Assembly (NCBI GenBank): GCA_027492275.1
Contig: JAPUFC010000097.1
Location: 1-32,709 of the forward strand
DNA: 32,709 nt
Source: Mesorhizobium sp.
GTDB taxonomy: Bacteria; Pseudomonadota; Alphaproteobacteria; Rhizobiales; Rhizobiaceae
Direction: 5' to 3'
Below are positions 17,734-25,585 of the stretch, in pieces. Position numbers and translations under genes: made by a program. Under the pieces are notes generated by a model. That model saw nothing but the letters and a program-made list of their open reading frames with translations, was not told where the DNA came from and ran no database searches. The number at the start of each line of letters is the position of its first letter. The first letter of the stretch is position 1.

Positions 17734-18948
17734 ATGGAAGCCAGGCCGGACGGCCGCATGGCCGACAACATCGTCTATTTCGCCCGCGCGCTGCGCAAGG
17801 CGGGGCTGCGCGTCGGCCCGGCTTCGGTCAGGGACGCGACCGAGGCGGTGCTGGCGGCGGGCATCGGCAGCCGCGACGATTTCTACTGGACGCTGCATGC
17901 GGTGCTGGTGTCGCGCCGCGAGGACCACGCCGTTTTCGACGAGGCGTTCCGCCTGTTCTGGAAGTCGCGCGAGCTGGTGGAGAAGATGCTGGCCATGTTC
18001 TCGCCGCGCGCGCCCGAGCGCGAGGAGCGGCAGAAGCCGCGCCCGGGCGAGAGCCGCGTCGCCAAGGCGCTGCTGGAAGGCCCGGAGAAGGACAAGCCGC
18101 AGGGAGCGCCCCGGATCGAGATCGACGCGCGGTTGACGGCCGCGCGCGGCGAATTGCTGCGGGCCAGGGATTTCGCCCAGATGAGCGCGGCCGAGCTTGC
18201 CCAGGCGCGCCGCGCCATCTCGGCGCTCACCCTGCCGTTCGATCGTGTGGCGACCCGCCGATATCGCTCCGATCCGCGCGGCCGCCGCATCGACGCCCGC
18301 GCCACGCTGCGCGGGGCGGCCCGTCTCGGCGGCGCGCTGGTGCTGCCGAAATTCCGCTCGCGCCGCGCGGTGCAGCCGCCGCTGGTGGTGCTGGCCGACA
18401 TTTCGGGCTCGATGAGCCAGTACAGCCGCGTCTTCCTGCATTTCCTGCATGCGCTGAGCGAGCGCCGCCGCGTTCACGCCTTCGTCTTCGGCACGCGGCT
18501 GACCAACCTGACGCGGCAGTTGCGCCATCGCGATCCCGACCAGGCGCTGGCCGATTGCTCGGCGGCGGTGAAGGACTGGTCCGGCGGTACGCGCATCGGC
18601 GACACGCTGCGCGAATTCAACCGCAAATGGTCGCGGCGCGTGCTCGGGCAGGGGGCCATCGTGCTGTTGATCACCGACGGGCTGGAGCGCGACGACGCGG
18701 CCGATCTGCCGGCGGAGATGGACCGCCTGCATCGATCCTGCCGCCGGCTGGTGTGGCTGAACCCGCTGCTGCGCTTTGACGGTTTCGAGCCGCGCGCGCG
18801 CGGCGTGCGGGCGATGCTGCCGCATGTGGACGAGTTCCGGCCCGTGCACAATCTGGACGCGCTGGCCGATCTGTGCGCGTCGCTGGACAGCGGACAGGGC
18901 GCGCAGCGGTCGGTCGATCCGCGTCGATGGACGCAGCTGGTGGCCTGA
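17734..18948 (+). CDS. VWA-domain protein, CoxE-like
   Basis: A protein of about 404 residues with an N-terminal helical region (ADNIVYFARALRKAGLRVGP), a charged linker around residues 90-130, and a C-terminal von Willebrand A domain. Counting from the ATG three bases upstream (17731), the MIDAS metal site is DISGSMS at 223-229, with Thr287 (GGTRIG) and Asp316 (LLITDGLER) completing it. CoxE proteins act with CoxD in maturation of CO-dehydrogenase-type enzymes. GAGGA at 17726-17730 abuts the 17731 ATG, so the ATG at 17734 is slightly better placed. An ATG at 17758 (MADNIVYF) is also possible. It follows the MoxR gene by 6 bases. Confidence 0.93.
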   Translation: MEARPDGRMADNIVYFARALRKAGLRVGPASVRDATEAVLAAGIGSRDDFYWTLHAVLVSRREDHAVFDEAFRLFWKSRELVEKMLAMFSPRAPEREERQKPRPGESRVAKALLEGPEKDKPQGAPRIEIDARLTAARGELLRARDFAQMSAAELAQARRAISALTLPFDRVATRRYRSDPRGRRIDARATLRGAARLGGALVLPKFRSRRAVQPPLVVLADISGSMSQYSRVFLHFLHALSERRRVHAFVFGTRLTNLTRQLRHRDPDQALADCSAAVKDWSGGTRIGDTLREFNRKWSRRVLGQGAIVLLITDGLERDDAADLPAEMDRLHRSCRRLVWLNPLLRFDGFEPRARGVRAMLPHVDEFRPVHNLDALADLCASLDSGQGAQRSVDPRRWTQLVA

Positions 18949-18959
18949 GGAGGACGACG

Positions 18960-19298
18960 ATGGACGAGATGGCGCATCTGGACGAGACCCGCGATCCGCT
19001 GGCCGTCGCCGAAAGCTGGCGGGCGGAGGGACGGCAGGTGGCGCTCGCCACCGTGGTCGAGACGTGGGGCTCCGCCCCACGCCCGGCCGGCAGCCATCTG
19101 GTGATCGACGCGGACGGCAATTTCCAGGGCTCGGTGTCGGGCGGCTGCGTGGAGGGCGCGGTGGTCACGGAGGCCGCCGAGGTGCTGGACACGGGCAAGC
19201 CGCGCATGCTGGAATTCGGCGTGGCGGACGAGACCGCATGGCGGGTCGGCCTGTCCTGCGGCGGCCGCATCCGCGTCTATGTCGAGCCGCTGAACTGA
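18960..19298 (+). CDS. XdhC/CoxI N-terminal domain protein (short)
   Basis: This 112-residue protein is the XdhC_CoxI N-terminal domain alone. It contains ATVVETWGSAPRPAGS (about 30-45), GSVSGGCVEG (57-66) and the C-terminal GLSCGGRI. XdhC-type chaperones bind molybdenum cofactor, help its sulfuration and insert it into xanthine-dehydrogenase-family enzymes. The cysteines in SGGCVEG and LSCGG match those implicated in cofactor binding. In most XdhC proteins this domain is fused to a Rossmann domain; here that second half is the next gene, 13 bases away. GAGGAGG precedes the ATG by 6 bases. Confidence 0.93.
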   Translation: MDEMAHLDETRDPLAVAESWRAEGRQVALATVVETWGSAPRPAGSHLVIDADGNFQGSVSGGCVEGAVVTEAAEVLDTGKPRMLEFGVADETAWRVGLSCGGRIRVYVEPLN

Positions 19299-19311
19299 GG
19301 CATCCGGGGCC

Positions 19312-20019
19312 ATGGACGTTTCGACGCTCAAGACGCTGAACGAGGCGCGCCGCGCGCGCCGGGCCGCGATCCTCGCCACAGGGCTGGACGACGGCGAAAG
19401 CCGCGTGCTGTTCGAGGGCGACGTGCCGCCCGGCGAACTGGGCGAGCATGTGCTGAAGGCCTTCCGGACCGGGAATTCGCTGGCCGTCGAGGCCGAGGGG
19501 CGTCGCGTCTTCCTCAACGTCCATCTGCCCCGGCCGCGCCTGGTGGTCATAGGCGCGGTGCATATCAGTCAGGCGCTGGCGCCCATGGCGCGCGTGGCCG
19601 GCTACCCGCTGGAGATCATCGACCCGCGCACCGCCTTCGCCACGCCGGAGCGTTTTCCCGACGTGACGCTGCACGCCGAATGGCCCGAAACGGTTCTGGC
19701 GCAACACCCGCTGGACGGGTACACGGCGGTTGCCGCCGTCACGCACGATCCCAAGATCGACGATTTCGCCCTGAAGGCGGCCCTGGACGCGGGCTGCTTC
19801 TATGTCGGCGCGCTGGGCAGCCGCCGCACACACGCCAAGCGGGTTGAGCGGCTGGCCGCGATGGGGGCGGGCGAGGACGAGATCGCCCGCATCCGCGCGC
19901 CCATCGGCCTGAATATCGGCGCGGCGACGCCGGCGGAGATCGCCGTCGCGGTGCTGGGCGAGGTGATCGCGGCGTTCCGCTCGCGCGGACTGGCCGGCGG
20001 CGAGGGCAGGGCGTCATGA
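19312..20019 (+). CDS. XdhC/CoxF C-terminal Rossmann-domain protein
   Basis: A 235-residue protein. Residues 1-72 are a variable N-terminal part; from about 75 comes the XdhC Rossmann domain, with PRLVVIGAVHISQALAPMA (nucleotide-binding loop), IIDPR, the conserved THDPKIDDFAL (144-154), GALGSRRTHAKR (166-177) and PIGLNIGAATPAEIAVAVL. It is the natural partner of the preceding short XdhC domain. Together they make one complete XdhC/CoxF-like molybdenum-cofactor insertion and sulfuration chaperone. Its last 4 bases overlap the next gene (ATGA). The loop G-A-V-H replaces the more usual G-A-G-H, which I believe is common in this subgroup. Confidence 0.92.
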   Translation: MDVSTLKTLNEARRARRAAILATGLDDGESRVLFEGDVPPGELGEHVLKAFRTGNSLAVEAEGRRVFLNVHLPRPRLVVIGAVHISQALAPMARVAGYPLEIIDPRTAFATPERFPDVTLHAEWPETVLAQHPLDGYTAVAAVTHDPKIDDFALKAALDAGCFYVGALGSRRTHAKRVERLAAMGAGEDEIARIRAPIGLNIGAATPAEIAVAVLGEVIAAFRSRGLAGGEGRAS

Positions 20020-21626
20020 AGTTCGGAGCGGTTCCGTTGGCGGAGGCCGAGGGCGCGGTGCTCGCGCACTCGATCACGCTGGACGGACGCCGCCTGCGCA
20101 AGGCGCATGTGCTGACCCGCGACGACGTCGACGCGATGCGGAAGGCAGGCATGGGCGACGTCGTCGTGGCGAAACTGTCGCCGGACGATCTCGACGAGGA
20201 TGCCGCCGCCTCGGCGATCGCCGAAGGCGTTTTCATGCGCGGCATCGAGGCGAAGCCGGCGGCGACCGGGCGCGTCAACCTGCATGCGACGGCCTCCGGC
20301 GTGTTCACGGTCGACAAGGGGGCGGTGGACGCGCTGAACGCCGTCGACCCCGCCATCACCCTGGCCACGCTGGAGCGGCATGCCGTGGTCGAGGCGGGAC
20401 AGATGGTCGCGACGGTGAAGATCATCCCCTTCGCGGTCGACCGGGCCAAGGTCGACGCCGCGATCGCGGCGGCGGGCCGGGCCGAGATATTCGCGGTCAA
20501 CGCCTTCTCGCCGCGTCCGGTCGGACTGATCCAGACGGTGCTGCCGGGCCTGAAGGACGGGGTTCTCGCCAAGACGGCCCGCATCACGGCCGATCGGCTG
20601 TCGCGCTCCTCCAGCCACATCGTGGCGGAACGCCGTCCGCCGCACGAGACGGCGGCGCTGGCGGCCGAGATCGCCGCGATGAGCGACGGCGGCGACCTGC
20701 TCCTGATCTTCGGCGCCTCGGCGATGAGCGACGCCGACGACGTCATCCCGGCCGCGATCCGCGCCGCCGGGGGGCGCGTGATCCGCGTCGGCATGCCGGT
20801 GGACCCCGGCAACCTGATGGTGCTGGGCGAGGTCGGCGGCAAGCCGGTGATCGGCGCGCCGGGATGCGCCCGCAGCCCGAAGGAGAACGGCTTCGACTGG
20901 GTGCTCGATCGGCTGATGGCCGGGCTGGACGTCGGCTCGGACGATATCTCCGCCATGGGGGTGGGCGGCTTGCTGATGGAGATCGGGACGCGCCCGCAGC
21001 CCCGCGAGGAGGCGCGCGGCGCAGCCGGGACCGACGTGCACGCGGTGGTGCTGGCCGCCGGACGATCGAGCCGCATGGGCGGGCCGAACAAGCTGCTGGC
21101 GCTGTTTTCCGGCGAGCCGCTGATTCGCCGCACGGCGCGCGCGGCGCTGGAATCGGGCGCGGCCGGCGCGCTCGTCGTCACCGGCCACCAGGCGGCCCGG
21201 ATCCGCGCCGCGCTGGACGGATTGGACCTGCGCTTCGCGCACAATCCCGATTTCGCCGCCGGCTTGTCGGGCTCGCTCAAGGCCGGCATCGCCGCGCTTC
21301 CTGACGGCGCGGGCGGCGCGCTGGTCATGCTGGGCGACATGCCGGCGGTCGCCGCCGCCGATCTCGACCGCCTGATGAAGGCGTTCCGCGCGGCGGGCGG
21401 GGCCAGCATCGTGCGTGCCACCCATGCCGGCAAGCGCGGCAATCCGGTCATCCTGCCGAAGGCGCTGTTCTCCGCCGTCGCGCAGCTCGAAGGCGATACC
21501 GGCGCGCGCCATCTGGTCGAGGGCGGCCTGGCCCCCGTCGTGGATGTCGAGATCGGCGAGGGCGCCTCGCTGGACGTCGACACGCGCGAGGCCATGCTGC
21601 GGGCCGGCGGCATGGTGCAGGATTGA
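20016..21626 (+). CDS. Fused molybdopterin-binding / MocA-like nucleotidyltransferase
   Basis: A 536-residue two-part protein. Residues 1-335 resemble the molybdopterin-binding domain of MoeA/MogA type, with FGASAMSDADDVIPAAI and KPVIGAPGCARSPKENGFD. Residues 342-536 are a MobA/MocA-type transferase, with VLAAGRSSRMGGPNKL (345-360), VMLGDMPAV (437-445), GNPVILP and DVDTREA (520-526). LAAG at the start of the nucleotide loop, rather than LAGG, favours MocA, which makes molybdopterin cytosine dinucleotide for the xanthine-dehydrogenase/CODH family. This fits the XdhC and Cox genes around it. It overlaps the gene before by 4 bases and the hydrolase after by 4 bases. Confidence 0.9.
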   Translation: MKFGAVPLAEAEGAVLAHSITLDGRRLRKAHVLTRDDVDAMRKAGMGDVVVAKLSPDDLDEDAAASAIAEGVFMRGIEAKPAATGRVNLHATASGVFTVDKGAVDALNAVDPAITLATLERHAVVEAGQMVATVKIIPFAVDRAKVDAAIAAAGRAEIFAVNAFSPRPVGLIQTVLPGLKDGVLAKTARITADRLSRSSSHIVAERRPPHETAALAAEIAAMSDGGDLLLIFGASAMSDADDVIPAAIRAAGGRVIRVGMPVDPGNLMVLGEVGGKPVIGAPGCARSPKENGFDWVLDRLMAGLDVGSDDISAMGVGGLLMEIGTRPQPREEARGAAGTDVHAVVLAAGRSSRMGGPNKLLALFSGEPLIRRTARAALESGAAGALVVTGHQAARIRAALDGLDLRFAHNPDFAAGLSGSLKAGIAALPDGAGGALVMLGDMPAVAAADLDRLMKAFRAAGGASIVRATHAGKRGNPVILPKALFSAVAQLEGDTGARHLVEGGLAPVVDVEIGEGASLDVDTREAMLRAGGMVQD

Positions 21627-22504
21627 GCGCGGTTTTTTCCGTTCGCGTGGCCGTGGCGGCGCTGGCCGTGCTTGCCCTGCAAGGCTCGGCGGGCGCGCAG
21701 GCGCTCAAACCCTTCAAGGACGACCTCTTCGCCTATCCGAAAACCCTGTCCGCCGAAGGCATGGCGTATCGCGTCATCGACTACCGCGAGGCGCGCGACA
21801 TAGACGAGCGCGACGAGGTGCCCGAACGCCGCGTCCGGCGGCAATATGTGTCGACCGGCGTCAGGAGCGTGCAGGAGGATCTGGCGCTGGCGACCGAGGC
21901 CGGAACGGTGCGCCACGTCGCCGTCGGCCGCAGGAGCGGCGCGCGCATCATCACCGTCTATCTGCACGGCCAAGGCGGCAGCCGCAGGCAGGGCGTCGAC
22001 GACTTCACCTTCGGCGGCAATTTCAACCGTATCAAGAACCTGATGGCCGGCAATGACGGGCTTTATCTGTCGCCGGATTTTTCGGACTTCGGCGACAAGG
22101 GCGCGGCCGAGGTCGCGGCGCTGCTCGCGCACTATGCGAAGGATTCGCCGCGCGCCAAAATCGTCGTCGCCTGCGGCTCTATGGGCGGCGCGCTGTGCTG
22201 GAAGCTGGCCGCCCGGCCGGATGCCGGACGCCTGTCCGGCCTGATGCTTCTCGGCTCGCACTGGGACGAATCCTACCTGAAGACGGAATCCTTCCGGCGC
22301 GGCCTGCCGCTGTTCTTCGCGCATGGCAGCCGCGACACGGTGTTCCCCGTCGGCAGGCAGGAGGCGTTCTTCCGCGCGATCCTCGCCCGCTCCCCCTCCT
22401 ATCCGGCCCGCTTCGTGCGTTTCGAGACCGGGACGCACGGCACGCCGATCCGCATGGCGGACTGGCGCGAGACGCTCGAATGGATGCTCTCGCAGGTGCG
22501 CTGA
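21623..22504 (+). CDS. Secreted alpha/beta hydrolase
   Basis: A 293-residue protein with an N-terminal signal peptide (SVRVAVAALAVLALQGSAGAQA, cleavage near GAQA). ITVYLHGQGGSRRQGVDDFTFGGNF supplies the oxyanion region, VVACGSMGGAL the nucleophile elbow (G-S-M-G-G), FAHGSRDTVFP the acid region and ETGTHGTP the histidine. It resembles phospholipase/carboxylesterase or depolymerase-like hydrolases; substrate unknown. The start is a TTG at 21623 whose last two bases lie in the TGA stop of the transferase (TTGA overlap), with AGGA directly before it. A GTG at 21647 would shorten the signal peptide. It is the last gene of the maturation operon, and its role there is unclear. Confidence 0.82.
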   Translation: MSAVFSVRVAVAALAVLALQGSAGAQALKPFKDDLFAYPKTLSAEGMAYRVIDYREARDIDERDEVPERRVRRQYVSTGVRSVQEDLALATEAGTVRHVAVGRRSGARIITVYLHGQGGSRRQGVDDFTFGGNFNRIKNLMAGNDGLYLSPDFSDFGDKGAAEVAALLAHYAKDSPRAKIVVACGSMGGALCWKLAARPDAGRLSGLMLLGSHWDESYLKTESFRRGLPLFFAHGSRDTVFPVGRQEAFFRAILARSPSYPARFVRFETGTHGTPIRMADWRETLEWMLSQVR

Positions 22505-22880
22505 GGCGTACCCGCCGGCTCAGTTCCGCGTCAGCGGATCGCGGCCGCGCCGCGGAAAATCCGCCGGCCGCGCGACGACGTCCACGCGGTCGGCGCGGCA
22601 CATGGAGGGAATGAGCGCGAGCGAAGCGCGATAGCCGGCCTGCTCGGTCGGCCGCGGACGGGAGAAAAATTCAGTATGGAAACCCATGACCAGGCTCTCT
22701 GCTCGGTCCTCCCGCCTGACAGATAGCCGATTCCTGTTCATTGTGCAGTGCAACATAACGCATGGCTGGCATGCGTCGGCGAGGGGACTTTCGTCAAATT
22801 GCTGCAATCCGAGGGATGGCTTGCAGCCATTTTTAACGAGCATCGTTTAACTTGCTGCCGTTACGACAGAGGGGGCTGTC
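22505..22880. other. 376-base gap between hydrolase and J-domain-like gene
   Basis: This stretch holds a possible minus-strand small frame (22520-22687, listed separately), and a perfect 6-bp inverted repeat CGCATG (22759-22764) / CATGCG (22770-22775) with a 5-base spacer. An imperfect palindrome TTGTGCAGTGCAACA lies at 22741-22755. The section 22725-22860 is clearly richer in A+T than the flanking genes, so it probably carries the promoter of the downstream gene. No terminator with a T-run was found after the hydrolase gene. Confidence 0.5.
22520..22687 (-). CDS. Possible 55-residue basic peptide (doubtful)
   Basis: An ATG at 22687 opens a 55-residue frame beginning MGFHTEFFSRPRP and ending GRDPLTRN, rich in arginine, with one internal MCR. 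About 80% of codons end in G or C, similar to neighbouring genes, but any frame in DNA of this composition can show that. GAGAG lies about 8 bases upstream as a weak ribosome-binding site. No family is recognised. It is listed because the gap is otherwise empty; it may be chance. Confidence 0.3.
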   Translation of the reverse strand: MGFHTEFFSRPRPTEQAGYRASLALIPSMCRADRVDVVARPADFPRRGRDPLTRN

Positions 22881-23372
22881 CTGAGCGCTCGCCCGAACAG
22901 CGATTTTGCATCGATCCTCGACGCTCTCTTCGCGCGCACGGCGTGCGACGAGGAGGAGTCCGCGCCCCAGCCCCCGCAGGCTCCGGTGAGCTTCGACTAT
23001 CTGGCGGTGGCGGATGAGCTGCATTCCGGCCGCATCCGGCTGGCCGGGGAGGCGGTCGAGGCGGAATACCGCGAGGCCGCCACGCTGGAGCAGGAGCTGG
23101 CCGCAATTCTCGCCGAAGCGCATGCCGACAAGGCGCAGGAGCGGGCGCAGACGGACCTGCCGCCGGCCGATCCGGCGGCGATCGCCGTGGAGCTGGCGCT
23201 GGACGCCGATCCCGCGCCCGATTTCGGACAGCTTCGCCGCGCCTTCGCGCTCAGGAACCATCCCGACCGCGTGCCGCCGCATCTGCGCGAACGCGCGCTG
23301 GCGCGCATGCAGATCGCCAACCGGCTGATCGACGATGCGCGCCGCAAGGCGCTGGCCAAGGCCAAGCGCTGA
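22881..23372 (+). CDS. J-domain-like protein with unusual start
   Basis: The protein ends in a degenerate J-domain: DFGQLRRAFALRNHPDRVPPHLRERAL with the HPD tripeptide at residues 127-129 (counted from 22881), then MQIANRLIDDARRK. J-domains stimulate DnaK ATPase through HPD. The N-terminal part is acidic and helical (DFASILDALFARTACDEEESA). The frame is coding-like back to at least 22884, but has no ATG, GTG or TTG there. A CTG at 22881 has AGAGGGGG ending 5 bases upstream and gives 163 residues; the first conventional start is the GTG at 22986 (128 residues), with a weaker site. It ends exactly where the convergent cytochrome gene ends. Function as a co-chaperone is inferred from HPD only. 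Confidence 0.8.
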   Translation: MSARPNSDFASILDALFARTACDEEESAPQPPQAPVSFDYLAVADELHSGRIRLAGEAVEAEYREAATLEQELAAILAEAHADKAQERAQTDLPPADPAAIAVELALDADPAPDFGQLRRAFALRNHPDRVPPHLRERALARMQIANRLIDDARRKALAKAKR

Positions 23373-23843
23373 CTACTGTCCGGGCATCTGAGGCGGCGCG
23401 AAGACGATGAACGGCGATTTCGGCTCCGCTCCCGGCGGGACGAATTCCGGCGCGGCCGGTCCGAGCTCGCCGAGCGACTTCACGTAGAGATAGAATGATC
23501 GCGCCTCGTCCTCCGTCCAGGCGTGAACGTTGAACCAGGGCATGGGCGGCCGCGTCTGGAAGCTTTTGGCGTAGTCGGCGAACTCCGTCTCGCTCATCTT
23601 CGACAGGGTTATCCGCAGATTGGCCGGATAGGTCGTACCCCATGGACCCCGGAAGCCGACCCCGTCGCCGACCAGCGACCTGGCGGGATCGACCTGGCCG
23701 CCCGATTGCGCGTATCCCGGCGTATGGCAGTCATGGCATCCGGAGATGACGGCCAGGCGCGCGCCGTCCTCGACCGAAGCGGCCGACGCCGCCTGAACTG
23801 GCAGGGCCAGCAGCCCGCCCACGACCATTGCCCGCAACATCAA
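23373..23843 (-). CDS. Periplasmic class I-like c-type cytochrome
   Basis: A 156-residue protein with a signal peptide (MMLRAMVVGGLLALPVQAASA) and one heme-attachment site CHDCH (Cys36, Cys39, His40). Met101 in RPPMPWFNV is the likely sixth ligand. A tail rich in proline (APEFVPPGAEPKSPFIVFAPPQMPGQ) ends the protein. GHxxCHTPGYAQSGGQVD-like features and the YPANLRITLSKMSE stretch recall cytochrome subunits that accept electrons from periplasmic dehydrogenases, but no dehydrogenase gene is adjacent, so the partner is unknown. The stop codon abuts the stop of the convergent J-domain-like gene with no base between. Confidence 0.9.
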   Translation of the reverse strand: MMLRAMVVGGLLALPVQAASAASVEDGARLAVISGCHDCHTPGYAQSGGQVDPARSLVGDGVGFRGPWGTTYPANLRITLSKMSETEFADYAKSFQTRPPMPWFNVHAWTEDEARSFYLYVKSLGELGPAAPEFVPPGAEPKSPFIVFAPPQMPGQ

Positions 23844-23975
23844 TGTTCCCCCGGCTTTGGAATCGCGCGACAGCGGCGATCCCTGGCTGGGCGATTGGTA
23901 GCAGGCCGCCCGCCGGCGGTGAAGGCGGCCGACGGGGCCGCCGTCACATTCCGGCGTGAAAAAAATGTCGATCGG

Positions 23976-24533
23976 TCAGGCGGCGCGGCGTTCGTGCCGA
24001 CCCTCGGCGATTTCTTCCACCAGCTTGGCGCAGAAGGCGTCGAGATCGTCCGGCTTGCGGCTGGTGACGAGGCCCTGATCGGTCACCACCTCCGAATCCT
24101 CCCACTTGCCGCCGGCATTCATGACATCGGTCTTGATGGATTTGTACGAGGTGACGCGACGCCCCTTCACGATGCCGGTCTCGACCAGCAGCCAGGGCGC
24201 ATGGCAGATCGCGCCGATCACCTTGCGGTCGGTCCAGAAGGCTTTCACGAAGTCCAGCGCCTTCGGCTCGACGCGCAGCAGGTCTGGATTGATCTGGCCG
24301 CCGGGCAGCACCAGCGCATCGTAGTCGGAGGCCTTCGCCTCATCGAGCGTCCTGTCCACCTTGACGGGCCGGCCCCAGTCCTTCTTGTCCCAGCCCTTGA
24401 TCTCGCCGGCTTCGAGCGAGATGACATGCACGTCTGCGCCGGCCTCCCTGAGCTTTTTCACGGGCACTTCGAGTTCTGACTGTTCGAAGCCGTTCGTGGC
24501 CAGGACGGCGACGCGCTTTCCGGATATGGTCAT
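23976..24533 (-). CDS. DJ-1/PfpI family protein (YhbO type)
   Basis: A 185-residue protein of the DJ-1/PfpI superfamily. It has RVAVLATNGFEQSELEVPVKKL with the conserved Glu17, ALVLPGGQINPD, and the nucleophile elbow AICHAPWLL with Cys110 followed by His111. Residues such as WKDSE/WEDSEVV after the nucleophile are typical of the PfpI/YhbO subgroup. Members are described as stress proteins, proteases or protein/nucleotide deglycases acting on methylglyoxal adducts; the exact activity is debated. It is divergent from a YghU-type GST gene across 185 bases, both fitting electrophile or oxidative stress. Confidence 0.94.
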   Translation of the reverse strand: MTISGKRVAVLATNGFEQSELEVPVKKLREAGADVHVISLEAGEIKGWDKKDWGRPVKVDRTLDEAKASDYDALVLPGGQINPDLLRVEPKALDFVKAFWTDRKVIGAICHAPWLLVETGIVKGRRVTSYKSIKTDVMNAGGKWEDSEVVTDQGLVTSRKPDDLDAFCAKLVEEIAEGRHERRAA

Positions 24534-24718
24534 GCGGATTCTCCTTGCGTTCGGGGATGGTGCCGAAACGCCGGCTCACGCTGCATGTTCCAGTCCGGAC
24601 CGTGATTTGCAGCGCGCGCATTGACGATCCGGCCGCTCCTCCCCAGCTAGAAGAACCACGCCGCTTTTTCCCCGGGACCCACCGTCCACCGTCAAACATC
24701 GAGCATCGGAGTGATTTC

Positions 24719-25582
24719 ATGAGCGACTACGTTCCGCCCAAGGTCTGGACCTGGGAGAAGGGCAATGGCGGGCAGTTCGCCAGCATCAACCGGCCGGTCG
24801 CGGGCCCGACTCACGACAAGGAACTGCCGGTCGGCAAGCATCCGCTGCAGCTCTATTCGCTGGGAACGCCGAACGGCCAGAAGGTCACGATCCTGCTGGA
24901 GGAATTGCTGGCGGCGGGCCATGCGGGCGCGGAATACGATGCCTGGCTGATCCGTATCGGCGAGGGCGACCAGTTCGGCAGCGGCTTCGTTGAGGTGAAT
25001 CCGAACTCCAAGATCCCGGCCATGGTCGACCGCAGCGGCGCGACGCCGATCCGCCTGTTCGAATCCGGCTCGATCCTCGTCCATCTGGCGGAGAAGTTCG
25101 GCGCCTTCCTGCCGACGACGCAGCCGGGGCGCGCCGAAACCTTCAACTGGCTGTTCTGGCAGATGGGCAGCGCGCCCTTCGTCGGCGGCGGCTTCGGCCA
25201 TTTCTATGCCTACGCGCCCGAGAAGATCAAATACGCCATCGACCGCTACGCCATGGAGGCGAAGCGGCAGCTCGACGTGCTCGACCGCCGGCTGGCGGAC
25301 AACGAATACGTCGCCGGCAGCGAATACACCATCGCCGACATGGCGATCTGGCCCTGGTATGGCGGCCTGGCGAAGGGCTGGAACTACGGCGCCGGGGAAT
25401 TCCTGTCGGTGCACGAATACGGCAACGTCCTGCGCTGGGCCGACCAACTCTTCGCGCGCCCGGCGGTGAAGCGCGGCCGCATGGTCAACCGCACCAGCGG
25501 CGAGCCGCACGAGCAGTTGCACGAGCGCCATGACGCCGGCGATTTCGACACGAAGACGCAGGACAAGCTGGCGAAAGCGTGA
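24719..25582 (+). CDS. yghU: Glutathione S-transferase, YghU (Nu-class) type
   Basis: A 287-residue GST. The N-terminal extension SINRPVAGPTHDKELPVGKH and LYSLGTPNGQKVTILLEEL are diagnostic of YghU/YfcG-type Nu-class GSTs, which bind two glutathione molecules and have disulfide-bond reductase and peroxidase activity. The thioredoxin-like domain ends with FESGSILVHLAEKFG (ESGS binding the glutathione glutamyl group). The helical domain contains FGHFYAYAPEKIKYAIDRY and YTIADMAIWPWYGG. Length equals E. coli YghU within a residue or two. GGAG lies 7 bases before the ATG, fixing the start inside a longer open frame. Confidence 0.94.
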   Translation: MSDYVPPKVWTWEKGNGGQFASINRPVAGPTHDKELPVGKHPLQLYSLGTPNGQKVTILLEELLAAGHAGAEYDAWLIRIGEGDQFGSGFVEVNPNSKIPAMVDRSGATPIRLFESGSILVHLAEKFGAFLPTTQPGRAETFNWLFWQMGSAPFVGGGFGHFYAYAPEKIKYAIDRYAMEAKRQLDVLDRRLADNEYVAGSEYTIADMAIWPWYGGLAKGWNYGAGEFLSVHEYGNVLRWADQLFARPAVKRGRMVNRTSGEPHEQLHERHDAGDFDTKTQDKLAKA

Positions 25583-25585
25583 ACG

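Noticed and set aside
19552-19570. Atypical G-A-V-H nucleotide loop in the XdhC Rossmann domain as a sign of inactivation
   Set aside because: The rest of the domain is intact, and G-A-V-H is, to my recollection, common in this subgroup.
19739-22438. 899-codon minus-strand frame opposite the XdhC, MocA-fusion and hydrolase genes
   Set aside because: It runs across three real genes on the other strand and is Ser/Pro/Arg-rich noise; compositional shadow.
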